The notes: generated by a model from the sequence alone, not told the origin. DNA of 34,836 nt from Rhizobiaceae bacterium (GCA_020628035.1 JAHDFS010000017.1:3628-38463); one strand, 5' to 3'; positions 7,734-17,307 are shown, counted from the stretch's first letter. Numbers and translations are program-made.

Positions 7734-7811
7734 TCACCCTGCCCATCTGGCATTTCGTTGCCAAATGGAAAGGATGTTATTTTTGTTTAAGATGAGATGA
7801 TTACAATCTCA

Positions 7812-8744
7812 TTACAGTCCAAGAGCTGATTTAACCGCTGCCATGCCATCGCCACCATCTTTGGTGGTCACGCCAGCAAGCCAAGTGTCGAGCACGCCTG
7901 GATTTGCCTTAAGCCAAGCAGCTGCGGCGTCATTAGCATCTTCGCCATCATTTAAGATCGCGCCCATGATCTCATTTTCCATTGCCAGACTGAACTCAAG
8001 GTTTGTGAGCAATTTGCCAACATTTGGACATTTATCGACATAGCCTGCGCTTGTGTTGGTAAACACAGTTGCACCACCCAAATTTGGACCGAAGAAATCA
8101 TCACCACCTTCAAGATAGCTCATTTCGAAATTGGCATTCATTGGATGAGGTTCCCAACCTAAGAAGATCACTGGCTCTTCTTTTTTGTCTGCACGCGCGA
8201 CTTGCGCCAACATGCCCTGCTCTGAGCTTTCTGCAACTTCAAAGCCTTCCAAACCAAATGCATTACCATCGATCATGCTTTGAATAAGGCGGTTACCATC
8301 ATTGCCTGGCTCAATGCCATAGATTTTGCCTTCAAGCGCATCTTTATTGGCTGCGATATCTGCAAATGATTTAATGCCAAGCGCTGCACCAGCTGCATTT
8401 GTTGCCAGCGTATATTTAGCACCTTCAAGATTTGCGCGAACGGTATCAACCGTGCCTGCATCGCGGTATTTTGCGATATCGCCTTCCATTGTTGGCATCC
8501 AATTGCCAAGGAAGATATCAATGTCACCTTTTTCCATGGATGCATAAGTTACAGGAACAGAAAGTACTTTGACGTCTGTTTCATAACCGAGCGCGTCAAG
8601 AACGGTAGTTGTTGCTGCCGTTGTAGCTGTAATATCTGTCCAACCCACATCGGAGAATGTTACCTCGCCACAATCGGCAAATGCTATTGCTGTTGAAGAA
8701 GCAAGCACCGCAAGGCTCAAGCTCACATGTTTGATCATTTTCAT
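7812..8744 (-). CDS. choX: Choline-binding periplasmic protein
   Basis: I set the start at ATG 8744 (GGGAG 6 nt upstream), giving 310 residues with a signal peptide MKMIKHVSLSLAVLASSTAIAFA-DC. The mature protein is an OpuAC/ChoX-type solute-binding protein. Aromatic residues expected to form the cation-pi cage for the trimethylammonium group are visible in VGWTDI, LGNWMPTME and FLGWEPHPMN. It is the first gene of the transporter operon, 78 nt before choW. A periplasmic receptor is usually made in excess, and the longer gap to choW could hold a control point, but I see no convincing hairpin. Choline rather than glycine betaine is favoured by the ChoV-like partner. Confidence 0.92.
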   Translation of the reverse strand: MKMIKHVSLSLAVLASSTAIAFADCGEVTFSDVGWTDITATTAATTTVLDALGYETDVKVLSVPVTYASMEKGDIDIFLGNWMPTMEGDIAKYRDAGTVDTVRANLEGAKYTLATNAAGAALGIKSFADIAANKDALEGKIYGIEPGNDGNRLIQSMIDGNAFGLEGFEVAESSEQGMLAQVARADKKEEPVIFLGWEPHPMNANFEMSYLEGGDDFFGPNLGGATVFTNTSAGYVDKCPNVGKLLTNLEFSLAMENEIMGAILNDGEDANDAAAAWLKANPGVLDTWLAGVTTKDGGDGMAAVKSALGL

Positions 8745-9053
8745 AAAACTCTCCCAGTTTTGGTTATTCAATTACACTGCATCTTTTCGCATCAATTCTG
8801 AAATTGCAAATAGAAATGGCAACTTCTACGAGGTTTTTAGTTATGGCTCCCATTATCTCTGCTTGAGGGAAAAATGCGCGTCATCTGTTGTCGCAAATGG
8901 AGTATTTGTGCGTATGCACACAACCGGGAAAATACCGTTTCACACAAATACCCTGATTATCTTTCTTGGCATTTGGGGTGATTGAGCAAACAAATTCTTT
9001 GAAAGCAAATTGTAACATGCGATGCTAATTCGATTCTTTTAAAGAGGCTTTTC
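8745..9053. other. Divergent intergenic region choX / AEC permease
   Basis: No credible gene is seen in these 309 bp. The region must hold both promoters. One interrupted inverted repeat, TGTGC-GTAT-GCACA (8907-8920), might be an operator. A -10-like TGTAAT occurs on the minus strand near 8776, without a good -35. No riboswitch-like structure was recognised. Confidence 0.5.
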
Positions 9054-9962
9054 ATGGAAATTCTGCAGATATTATCCGATCCAATTTTGCCGGTTTTTGC
9101 GATCGCGGTGATTGGATATATCTCGGGGAAACTGGGTAAAACCACGATTGATGAAGCGCGGCAGATCAATAAGTTTGCCATGAATGTGCTGCTGCCAATT
9201 TTCATCTTTGGCCTGATTGCCAAAGCGCCGATCAGCACTTTTAGCTTCAAACCCGTCGTCGCCTTTTTGATCTCGCAATCTTTGATCTTCACTCTGGGTT
9301 TTTTAATCGCATCGAAATTATTTGGCCGCGGCAATGGTGAATCCATTCTACTGGGCTTTATGTGTATCTTTGCTAATAATGCACTCTATGTTCTGCCCAT
9401 TTCTGTTCTGCTCTATGGCGCAGATGGTGTCTTGCCGATCTCAACTATTGTCACGCTTGATGCCGTGATTTGGATGGCATTGGCCATGATTGCACTGCAG
9501 ATGATCCGTGTGGGAAAATTCAGCGCTCAGAATATCGCGATCACAATCTTAAAGACCCCGACGCTGCTGGGTGTGTTACTCGGTGTGATCTTTAGCCTGG
9601 GCGAATGGCCGCTACCCGGTCCACTTGATACATTTGTAGGTTTTGCTGGTGCCGGTGCTGCACCGATAGCGTTATATTCATTAGGTGTGGTGATGAGCGA
9701 AGCAAAGTTAAATCCTGATCGATTAATTGCAACATTTTCAACGATTAAGATTATTTTATTTCCTGTCACTGTCTGGCTCGCATTAGAACTATTTGCACCA
9801 AATTCTCCGCAAAAGGACCTCTTTTTGTTGGGATCGGCGGGACCTGCGGGCATAACGGCGCTTAATCTTGCGCTTTATTACAATGTTCGCACTGAAGCCA
9901 TTGCACAGGTTATCATCTATACAAGCGTTTTAACTCTGATATCGCTGGCGATTTTAGCTTGA
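9054..9962 (+). CDS. AEC-family transporter (auxin efflux carrier/malate permease type)
   Basis: A 302-residue integral membrane protein, start supported by AGAGG 6 nt before ATG. About ten hydrophobic spans in two halves are visible, starting with LPVFAIAVIGYISGKLG and ending with VIIYTSVLTLISLAILA. The pattern NKFAMNVLLPIFIFGLIAKA early and GSAGPAGITALNLALYYN late matches the AEC/Mem_trans family, whose bacterial members move small organic acids such as malate or malonate. The substrate is not predictable. It is monocistronic, diverging from choX and followed by the RND genes after 82 bp. Confidence 0.88.
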   Translation: MEILQILSDPILPVFAIAVIGYISGKLGKTTIDEARQINKFAMNVLLPIFIFGLIAKAPISTFSFKPVVAFLISQSLIFTLGFLIASKLFGRGNGESILLGFMCIFANNALYVLPISVLLYGADGVLPISTIVTLDAVIWMALAMIALQMIRVGKFSAQNIAITILKTPTLLGVLLGVIFSLGEWPLPGPLDTFVGFAGAGAAPIALYSLGVVMSEAKLNPDRLIATFSTIKIILFPVTVWLALELFAPNSPQKDLFLLGSAGPAGITALNLALYYNVRTEAIAQVIIYTSVLTLISLAILA

Positions 9963-9976
9963 ACCATAAAATTTAA

Positions 9977-10000
9977 ACGTTGCAGTTCAACGTGCTGCAA
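9977..10000. promoter_or_regulatory. Two overlapping inverted repeats before the RND operon
   Basis: ACGTTG-N5-CAACGT (9977-9993) overlaps TTGCAG-N9-CTGCAA (9980-10000). They lie 45 bp before the adaptor start and just after the AEC stop. This could be a repressor operator of the kind found at efflux operons, or alternative hairpins (GATAGGTTTTTT follows) acting as a weak terminator. No regulator gene is adjacent. Confidence 0.4.
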
Positions 10001-10044
10001 GATAGGTTTTTTGCCACATAATGAACATATAGGCGCCCCTATCC

Positions 10045-11163
10045 ATGAAGAAATATCTGCTCCCCCTCACCCTTGTTACGCCACTTATTCTCGCTGGCTG
10101 TTCAGATGATACGCAATCACAGGCTGACGAAGAAATTATTCGTGGTTTAAAGACGGTTTTAGTTTCTGAGCAGGAACAGCAAACAACAAGGCGCTTTCCC
10201 AGTGTATTACAACCAGCGCAAGTGACCACACTTTCATTTGAAACAGCAGGAAAACTTGAAGAGATCAATTTAAGTGTTGGGCAGCGCTTATCGAAAGGCG
10301 AGATTGTGGCCTCGCTTGATCGCAAGGCGCTTGAAATTCAGCTTGACACTTCCAAAGCTGCAACCGAGCAGGCGCGCGTCAATGCAGAAAACAGCGCGGC
10401 GACCTTTGCAAGATTGGACGAGTTGCTGAAATCTGGCACCGTCACCCGCGCCAGTGTGGATGATGCACGCACGGCCATGCAGGCTAATGCGGCACAATTA
10501 GCCCAGGCGGAAAAGCAGGAAGAAAACGCAGCTGATAATCTTGCAAAAGCAGATCTAAAAGCACCTTTTGATGGCATCATCAATTCCGTTGAAGTGGAAT
10601 CTTTCGGCAATGTTGGCATTGGCACTCCCGTTGCAACATTTTACCAAGCTGATGGATTTGAAGCGTCATTATCTGTCAATTATCTGGTCTTACAGCAATT
10701 GGTGGTTGGTAAGGAAGTGACCGTGCGATTGGCCGACAACCCTGCAATCACACTTAAGGGCATAGTGAGCGAATTGGGTTCGCGCGCTGACACTGTGTCA
10801 TCATTCCCATTGGTGGTGAAACTGACAGAAACATCGCCGGAATTGAAGGCCGGGATGGCGATTGAAGTTTCGATTGAATTTCCAGTACCCACTGGCAATG
10901 GCTTCTTATTGCCTTTGACGGTTTTGCCATTTGAAGGGCAAATCGTTGATGGCGGCGGCCCCAACAATCCTTCGCCGACAGAAGTCTATGTGTATGATGA
11001 AGCCACAAGCACGGTTAATAAACGTCAGATTGTGATTGGCGGCATCCGCGAAAACCAATTTATCGCGATTGAAGGCATATCCGCAGGCGAGCGGGTCGCC
11101 TCCGCCGGAGTGTCCTATCTCCGCGATGGTCAGAAGGTAAATCTATTGCCAGACGCTGAATAG
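10045..11163 (+). CDS. RND efflux periplasmic adaptor (membrane fusion protein), lipoprotein
   Basis: A 372-residue protein with a lipoprotein signal, MKKYLLPLTLVTPLILAGC, lipobox LAGC with Cys19 as the lipid anchor. The order fits HlyD/AcrA-type adaptors: a first lipoyl half (VLQPAQVTTLSFETAGKL), an alpha-helical coiled-coil hairpin rich in Ala/Glu/Gln (about residues 95-165), the second lipoyl half (LKAPFDGIINSVEVE), then beta-barrel and membrane-proximal domains. It ends 10 nt before the pump gene, whose ribosome site GGAG overlaps this stop, so the two are co-expressed. No TolC-like outer membrane factor is in the window. Confidence 0.93.
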   Translation: MKKYLLPLTLVTPLILAGCSDDTQSQADEEIIRGLKTVLVSEQEQQTTRRFPSVLQPAQVTTLSFETAGKLEEINLSVGQRLSKGEIVASLDRKALEIQLDTSKAATEQARVNAENSAATFARLDELLKSGTVTRASVDDARTAMQANAAQLAQAEKQEENAADNLAKADLKAPFDGIINSVEVESFGNVGIGTPVATFYQADGFEASLSVNYLVLQQLVVGKEVTVRLADNPAITLKGIVSELGSRADTVSSFPLVVKLTETSPELKAGMAIEVSIEFPVPTGNGFLLPLTVLPFEGQIVDGGGPNNPSPTEVYVYDEATSTVNKRQIVIGGIRENQFIAIEGISAGERVASAGVSYLRDGQKVNLLPDAE

Positions 11164-11173
11164 GAGAACGAAG

Positions 11174-14100
11174 ATGGATTTCCTAACTCGCTTTGGTATA
11201 AAAAATTCTCGATTGACCATTTTGGTAATGGTCGCGCTTATCTTACAAGGGTTGATTACCTATATCGGCCTATCCAAACGTGAAGACCCTGCGATCACGC
11301 AAAGAACTGCCGTTGTGTCGGCACAATTCCCGGGCATGTCGCCAGATCGGATGGAAGATCTCATCGTTACTGTGATTGAGCGAAAGGCGCGCGAAATTGC
11401 AGAAGTAGATGAAATCAAGACACTGATTTCCACCGGATCTGCACGGATTAATCTTAATGTAGACGATTCCGTTCCCAAAGCTGATGTGGATGCTGTTTTT
11501 CAAGATATTCGTAACAAGATGGAAGATCTTGATGGCGAATTGCCAGAAGGCACGAAAGGCCCCTTTGTTAACACCGATTATGGTGATGTTGCGATCGCAT
11601 CGATTGCTGTCACCGGCGAAGGTTTTTCTCATACAGAGATCTACGATGCTGCAGATCGCTTGCGCAACCATGTTTATACAATGGAAGGGATTGGCCGAGT
11701 CTCGATCTATGGCGAACAAGAAGAGCGCATTTGGCTTGAAATTGACTCGCGCAAACTGGCAGCCGTTGGCGTTCAAATCAGCCAGGTGCTCAATGATTTA
11801 CAATCACAAAACGTCATTTTACCCGCTGGTGAGATTGATGCGGCTGGAACGGGTCTCATCCTCGAAGCCAATGGCGATTTACAAAGCGTTGAAGCCATTG
11901 AAGAAGTTTTGACCAAAATCCAAGGCTTAAGCGGCTTTGTGCGTTTGAAAGATTTGCTTGATGTGCGCCGAGGCTATGTCGATCCAAAATCAAAACCTGT
12001 TTATTTCGATGGGCAACCCGCCGTCACAGTCGCAGTCGAAATGACTGAGGGTGAAGATATCCAAAAAATCGGGCGTCAGTTAAAGGATTTGGTTCTTAAA
12101 CACGAGAACACGCAACCGATTGGCATCACCTATAACTTTTCCACCTATCAGGAAGAAAAGGTGACCACAGCTATTAATGACGCATTGATGAATGTGGCGC
12201 AAACATTTGCCGTAGTTCTTCTGGTTATGCTGATTTTCCTCGGTTTCCGCTCTGCGCTAATCATTGCCTGTATTGTGCCTTTTACTGTGATGTTTGCCAT
12301 GATGGGTATGCAATATCTTGCGATTGAATTGCAGCAGGTTTCCATTGCTGCGATCATTATCTCGCTTGGTCTTCTAGTCGATAATGGCCTTGTTGTGGTT
12401 GAAGATATTCAAGGCCGGATTGCCAAAGGTGAAAGTGCAAATGATGCTGCGATTGCTGCGGGCAAACAATTCTCTATTCCGCTCGCTGTGGCCTCTGTCA
12501 CTACTGTTTCTGCGTTCCTGCCGCTTCTGATTTTGGAAGGGACCGAAGGTGAATATGGCTTCTCGCTCGGCGCCGTTGTGGGCGCGATGTTGGTGGGCTC
12601 GTGGATCACAGCGCTTTATATTCTGCCGGCCCTTGCGGTGTGGTTTTCAAAGAAGAACGGCCCGACCGAAACGGAACCAAAAGAAAATGTCATCACGCGA
12701 ATTTATGGCAATGTTTTGAATAAAACGCTCAGCGTTTCCATCATTGTCATTCTCGTTTGCTATGGGCTTGTAATGCTCTCTGGGACTTTATTCTCTGGTG
12801 TAAAGAGCGAAATGTTTCCTCTGGGTGCGCGTAACCAATTCCTTGTTTATTTAGACATGCCGCGTGGCACCGCGATCTCAGCAACGGAAACCGAAGCCTT
12901 GGCTGTTACCAAATGGCTCAATGATCCGGATATTAATCCCGAGATTAACAATGTTACCACTTATGTAGGCGATGGCGGTCCACGTTTTTACCTGGCACTC
13001 AACCCTGCCGATACCAATCCTGCAAGCGCGTTTATACTCGTCAATACGCATGATTTTGAAGGTGCAGTGCGCGCAGCAGATCGCGCGCAGAGGCATTTGC
13101 TCGCCAATCACCCGGCTGCCCGTTATAAGGTTAAACGCCTTGCGATGGGTGGCTCGGAATCTGGCATTGTTGAGATCAAACTCACCGGACCAGATGCGGA
13201 TCAATTGCTGGCATTGGCAGATATTGTTGAAACAGGTTTTTCAACCGCCCGCGGTGTGGTGCAAAACGAAAACGACTGGGGCAATAAATCCCTCAAGGTG
13301 ATTGTCAATGTTGCGCAAGATAAAGCACGTGAACTGGGTGTCACCTCAAAAGATATTTCCGAGATTATGGAAGCCTATTTCTCGGGCTCTAAAATTTCAG
13401 ATTATCGCGAAGGCAATGAAACAATCCCAATTGTATTACGGGCCTCTCCTATTTTCCGAGACAGTTTGGAAGACCTTGCGAATTTGTCAATTGAAGCTGG
13501 TGGACAACTCATCTCGCTTGATCGGGTTGCATCCTTTGAACCGCGGCTTGAATATTCGCAATTGCGCCGCGAAAATCAGCAGCGTTTGATCACGGTTTCC
13601 GCCAAAAGCAACATTTTAAGTGCAGCTGAGCTGCTTGAACATGTGCAGCCCACACTTGATCAATTGGAACTTGGACCTGAATATTCCTATCGCATTGACG
13701 GGGAAACGGCCTCCAGCGCCGATGTGAACGCCAAATTGGGTGCTGGAATGCCTGCCGCCCTCACTGTGATGGCGTTTGCGCTGATGTTCCAATTTAACTC
13801 AGCACGGCGCGTTGGTCTTACCTTTATGACCATTCCGCTGGTGATCATTGGTGCGCCATTGGCACTGCTTGCCATGGGACAACCCCTCTCCTTCTTTGCG
13901 ATATTGGGGATGATTTCTCTTGCCGGGATTATCATCAATAATGCCATCGTGCTGATTGATCAGATTGACATTGAACGAACGACAATGGAGCTCAAAGAGG
14001 CCATCATCACGGCGGCTAAAAAGCGTTTAACGCCGATCATGCTCACATCGCTCACCACCGTGTTTGGACTTGTGCCCATGGCATTAGCCGGTGGCGCTTT

Positions 14101-14296
14101 GTTTGAACCCATGGCCACATTGATGATTGGAGGTCTGGCAATTGCATCTATTCTAACGCTCTTCTTCGTGCCCGCGGGTTATTACATTCTGTTCAGCGGG
14201 AAATTGTTTGATTTCCCTAAAAAGCCAAAGGTGGAAGAACCTGAGGACGAAGATGCAGGGGCGAGTGCCGCGCCAGACGCGCAACCAGCAGCATAA
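11174..14296 (+). CDS. RND-family efflux pump, inner-membrane transporter
   Basis: A 1040-residue protein, the usual RND length, with a TM helix at residues 12-32, a large periplasmic loop, TM2-6, a second loop and TM7-12. Porter-domain motifs such as SAQFPGMSPDRMEDLI are visible. In TM4, where AcrB has two Asp (407/408), this protein reads LLVDNGLVVVED, keeping the first Asp but with Asn in the second place. In TM10, where AcrB has Lys940, it reads IIINNAIVLID. This matches a subfamily of proteobacterial RND pumps as I remember it (TriC-like) rather than AcrB. Its C-terminus is acidic and Ala-rich. Substrates are unknown; the adaptor is immediately upstream. Confidence 0.93.
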   Translation: MDFLTRFGIKNSRLTILVMVALILQGLITYIGLSKREDPAITQRTAVVSAQFPGMSPDRMEDLIVTVIERKAREIAEVDEIKTLISTGSARINLNVDDSVPKADVDAVFQDIRNKMEDLDGELPEGTKGPFVNTDYGDVAIASIAVTGEGFSHTEIYDAADRLRNHVYTMEGIGRVSIYGEQEERIWLEIDSRKLAAVGVQISQVLNDLQSQNVILPAGEIDAAGTGLILEANGDLQSVEAIEEVLTKIQGLSGFVRLKDLLDVRRGYVDPKSKPVYFDGQPAVTVAVEMTEGEDIQKIGRQLKDLVLKHENTQPIGITYNFSTYQEEKVTTAINDALMNVAQTFAVVLLVMLIFLGFRSALIIACIVPFTVMFAMMGMQYLAIELQQVSIAAIIISLGLLVDNGLVVVEDIQGRIAKGESANDAAIAAGKQFSIPLAVASVTTVSAFLPLLILEGTEGEYGFSLGAVVGAMLVGSWITALYILPALAVWFSKKNGPTETEPKENVITRIYGNVLNKTLSVSIIVILVCYGLVMLSGTLFSGVKSEMFPLGARNQFLVYLDMPRGTAISATETEALAVTKWLNDPDINPEINNVTTYVGDGGPRFYLALNPADTNPASAFILVNTHDFEGAVRAADRAQRHLLANHPAARYKVKRLAMGGSESGIVEIKLTGPDADQLLALADIVETGFSTARGVVQNENDWGNKSLKVIVNVAQDKARELGVTSKDISEIMEAYFSGSKISDYREGNETIPIVLRASPIFRDSLEDLANLSIEAGGQLISLDRVASFEPRLEYSQLRRENQQRLITVSAKSNILSAAELLEHVQPTLDQLELGPEYSYRIDGETASSADVNAKLGAGMPAALTVMAFALMFQFNSARRVGLTFMTIPLVIIGAPLALLAMGQPLSFFAILGMISLAGIIINNAIVLIDQIDIERTTMELKEAIITAAKKRLTPIMLTSLTTVFGLVPMALAGGALFEPMATLMIGGLAIASILTLFFVPAGYYILFSGKLFDFPKKPKVEEPEDEDAGASAAPDAQPAA

Positions 14297-14307
14297 GGCA
14301 TTCATCG

Positions 14308-14691
14308 ATGTATGAGGATGATTCCTTTCTCACGCTCACAATTGCCGAACGTATAGGCTTAGTCTGCGTAACACTAGTGTTATCCATTGCCCTAATTTGG
14401 CTGTTTTGGGTCACGATTAAAAAGGTCAAACCTTGGATGCGGCCTCTGCTCGCATTGGTCTTTTTATATGTCTTTATCTGGCTCTCACCGCAGATTTACT
14501 ATCTCTACTATCTGCAAATTTTTGATTTTCTGGATTGGCAAAATGTTATTCATCCACCCTTTAACCCTTTGACTATAATAAGTTTATTGACTTTTACTGA
14601 AAGCGGAAAACTGGCAGATCACGGCAAAGGTGTGTTAGGCTGGATCTTGATCCTGATTGCATTTTGTCAGCCCAAATTAGCGCGACATTAA
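14308..14691 (+). CDS. Small membrane protein of unknown function downstream of RND pump
   Basis: A 127-residue protein beginning 11 nt after the pump stop, so probably translated from the same mRNA. Three hydrophobic spans are visible: about residues 15-37 (IGLVCVTLVLSIALIWLFWV), 44-70 (MRPLLALVFLYVFIWL, then an unusual Tyr cluster YYLYYLQ) and 108-122 (GVLGWILILIAF). I do not recognise a family. Its position suggests an accessory role to the pump, but nothing in the sequence proves that. Confidence 0.7.
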   Translation: MYEDDSFLTLTIAERIGLVCVTLVLSIALIWLFWVTIKKVKPWMRPLLALVFLYVFIWLSPQIYYLYYLQIFDFLDWQNVIHPPFNPLTIISLLTFTESGKLADHGKGVLGWILILIAFCQPKLARH

Positions 14692-14757
14692 GCGTTCAGA
14701 ATTGGTTCATCTTCAACTGTGTAAGACAGATCACGAAACATTACAGGGAGAAACATT

Positions 14758-15339
14758 ATGAAAAAACTATCGCGCGCATTGATTATAGCTTTATCAGGTT
14801 TGACGGCCATTCCAGCCGCAGCATCGGGGATTGAAGGCAAATGGTTTTTACATAAATTTGGTGAACTCCGCTCCTATCACGGCGACTTTTTAAACGTTTG
14901 TTCTGGTGCTGAATTCAGAAACTGCCGATCTGTCCAATATGGCTTTGACCAACGCCCTGAAGAACGCTTCTTTGGCGATACACGTTTATCGATCACAAAG
15001 CGCTCTCGCGGCGCTGGCGGTTCTGAAAATTATGCGATAGAGATCTTCATCAATTCGCTACCAGACCAACCCAAAGGACCGTTTATCTTTTCCGTTGATG
15101 GTGAGATTTTCTCCCCAACACCAGGCCAAGTGATCTCTGGCAGCCCTGAAGGCTATAATGTCTCGCAAACTTTTTCGATCACGGATCCTGAATTGACCGA
15201 GAAAATGATCAAGGCCATGCGCAAAGGCAATTCACTGCGCATATTGCATGACGGTTATCGCGAAACACGCTTTCAACTCCGTGGCCTATCGCGCGCTTTG
15301 GACGCCAATGATGCACAGGTGAATGGCAGCAAGCTTTAA
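14758..15339 (+). CDS. Secreted protein resembling the invasion-associated locus B (IalB) family
   Basis: A 193-residue exported protein: signal peptide MKKLSRALIIALSGLTAIPAAAS, start supported by GGGAG. It carries two nearby cysteines (VCSGAEFRNCRS). The C-terminal part, MIKAMRKGNSLRIL followed by FQLRGLSRAL, resembles the end of IalB-type proteins, where a 'KG..L.V' strand is followed by 'F.L.GFS.AL'. The family is widespread in alphaproteobacteria and periplasmic; its biochemical role is not settled. The match is by memory and moderate. Probably monocistronic. Confidence 0.6.
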   Translation: MKKLSRALIIALSGLTAIPAAASGIEGKWFLHKFGELRSYHGDFLNVCSGAEFRNCRSVQYGFDQRPEERFFGDTRLSITKRSRGAGGSENYAIEIFINSLPDQPKGPFIFSVDGEIFSPTPGQVISGSPEGYNVSQTFSITDPELTEKMIKAMRKGNSLRILHDGYRETRFQLRGLSRALDANDAQVNGSKL

Positions 15340-15429
15340 ATACTAGCTGGCAAGTCGCTTGCGGAATTATGCAGCTCTTTGACCGATTTGTGCGTTGACC
15401 AAATCTGTCATCAGGCGTAGAGCATAATT

Positions 15430-16368
15430 ATGTATTACTTACGCTCACTTATGGTCCGATCCTGGCGAACTGCCATTACTTTGTTCAAAATCATGCTTCC
15501 AGCGATGATTTTGGTGCGAATTTTGGATCAATTTGGCTTTTCGCAGTCAATTGGCGAATTTATTGGCCCGATTATGGCCTTGGTTGGTTTGCCTGCTGAA
15601 GCGGGTATCGTATGGGCTGTCACGATGTTTTCATCGCTTTTTGGCGGTATTGGCGCAATGATCACCCTCGCCCCGCAAATGGATTTAAATGTCGGCCAGG
15701 TCAGCATTTTAGCCGCAATGATGCTCTTTGCCCATGCTCTGGTGATCGAACAGGCTGTGGTTCATAAGGCAGGTGCAAACTTCTTTTCAACATCCGCCAT
15801 CCGCATTGTGGCGGGCTTTTTATATGGTCTCATCGCCTATCATGCGATCGATTATTTAGGCGTATTACAAGAACCAGCGAAATTCACCTGGGCGCCGGAA
15901 GGTTTAGAAAGCGATGACTGGCTGGAATGGTCAATTGCGACCCTGCAATCCATGGTGATCATGTTCATCATCATTGTCGCATTGTTGATCTTGCTCGATG
16001 TCATTGCGAAATTAGGTATTGATCGCCTGTTATCAAAACTACTCGCGCCTGTGCATTATTTGATTGGCATTCGTCGTGAATTGGCGCCTATCACAACTGT
16101 AGGCCTATTGATGGGGATCGCCTATGGCGGCGGATTAATCATCGAACAATTGCGTGAAAAAGCCATTTCAAAGCGCGAACTGTTTCTCACTTTGTCGTTC
16201 TTATCGATCTTTCACGCCGTGATCGAGGACACGCTGCTGATGATGGCGTTTGGCGCCGATATCTGGGTAATTTTGGTCTTCCGCGGTATTTTTTCAGTCA
16301 TATTTATGGGTATTTTGGCGCGCATCATCTTCTTTAAAGAAGAGCCTGCGGTTAAACCCGCTGAATAA
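15430..16368 (+). CDS. Nucleoside-recognition (Gate) domain membrane protein
   Basis: A 312-residue membrane protein with about eight hydrophobic spans. The segments TLFKIMLPAMILVRILDQFG, MFSSLFGGIGAMITLAPQMDLN and the C-terminal half VGLLMGIAYGGGLIIEQLREK with HAVIEDTLLMMAFGA form two related repeats, as expected of the nucleoside recognition/Gate fold shared with spore-maturation SpmA/B and nucleoside transporters. The substrate is unknown; 'nucleoside recognition' is a family name, not a proven function. Its TAA abuts the stop of the convergent LysR gene with no intervening base. The ribosome site is weak. Confidence 0.75.
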   Translation: MYYLRSLMVRSWRTAITLFKIMLPAMILVRILDQFGFSQSIGEFIGPIMALVGLPAEAGIVWAVTMFSSLFGGIGAMITLAPQMDLNVGQVSILAAMMLFAHALVIEQAVVHKAGANFFSTSAIRIVAGFLYGLIAYHAIDYLGVLQEPAKFTWAPEGLESDDWLEWSIATLQSMVIMFIIIVALLILLDVIAKLGIDRLLSKLLAPVHYLIGIRRELAPITTVGLLMGIAYGGGLIIEQLREKAISKRELFLTLSFLSIFHAVIEDTLLMMAFGADIWVILVFRGIFSVIFMGILARIIFFKEEPAVKPAE

Positions 16369-17274
16369 TCACATCAGATCCCACACATCGATGATGTGTT
16401 TTTTGACCGCCAAGGCTGCGCAATCAGCATCATCTTTGATGGCAAGATCAACCGAGAAACTGTTGAGGCGCGGCAATCCGGTTTCAGGCGGTAAAACAAC
16501 CATATCTTCCTCGACCAAAATCGGTGCCATGGGTGCAATTGCAAGATCTGTGCGCACAGCAGCTTTTTGCCCAGCAACATGACCACTGACAAAGGCGGTA
16601 CGATAATCGATACCTTCTTTGCTGAGGCCCTCAATTGCGCATTCTGACCATGGGCAACCATGATCCCACATGGATATAGGTAAAGGTCGTTTTAAATGCG
16701 CCTGCCCGCCACATAGCCCCACCCAGACAACTTCGGATTTATAGATGCTCTCGCTGCTCGGGATGAGCGGCTTATGTTCAAGACTATTGACCACGGCAAT
16801 ATCAAGCTCGCCCTTGGCAAAGCGTTTGGCCAATTCAGTTGAATGGTCAACCACTACATCCACCACGATATTAGGGTGAGAATTGGAAAAACGCTCTAAC
16901 ACTTTCGGCAGGAAATATTCGATAAAATCATCTGTACCGCCCAAGACAACCGTACCGGCAATTTCAGGAATGATGAACTTAGAGACAATTTCGCGGTTCA
17001 TCGCAAGCATAGTGCGCGCTTCTGGCAACAGCATCTCGCCATCTAAAGTGAGTGTCACGGATCTTGCATTTCGCTGAAACAAGCTGCGTCCGAGTATCTC
17101 TTCTAATTTGCGGATCTGCATTGAGACTGCCGAGGGCGTTCTGTGAACGATTTCAGCAGCTTGACCGAAACTTTTCGTCTCAGCGATGGCCACAAATGTG
17201 CGCAAAATATCGAGCTCTAACAATGGCAGAGCGGCATTTGGGGATTGTTTCGTTGCGGTATCTTGTATGTTCAT
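16369..17274 (-). CDS. LysR-family transcriptional regulator
   Basis: A 301-residue protein. After a short N-terminal extension the DNA-binding domain reads LDILRTFVAIAETKSFGQAAEIVHRTPSAVSMQIRKLE (residues about 22-60), a textbook LysR helix-turn-helix. The remainder is an effector-binding domain with a Cys pair (HGCPWSECAIEG). The domain style is like LrhA/HexA-type members. It diverges from the small gene at 17370, which is the natural first candidate target, and converges with the Gate-domain gene. Confidence 0.92.
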   Translation of the reverse strand: MNIQDTATKQSPNAALPLLELDILRTFVAIAETKSFGQAAEIVHRTPSAVSMQIRKLEEILGRSLFQRNARSVTLTLDGEMLLPEARTMLAMNREIVSKFIIPEIAGTVVLGGTDDFIEYFLPKVLERFSNSHPNIVVDVVVDHSTELAKRFAKGELDIAVVNSLEHKPLIPSSESIYKSEVVWVGLCGGQAHLKRPLPISMWDHGCPWSECAIEGLSKEGIDYRTAFVSGHVAGQKAAVRTDLAIAPMAPILVEEDMVVLPPETGLPRLNSFSVDLAIKDDADCAALAVKKHIIDVWDLM

Positions 17275-17307
17275 GGTTCAATTTTTCTGAATTAAAATAT
17301 CAAATCA

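Noticed and set aside
15350-15362. GCAAG-TCG-CTTGC hairpin after the IalB-like gene as a terminator
   Set aside because: Short stem and no following T-run.
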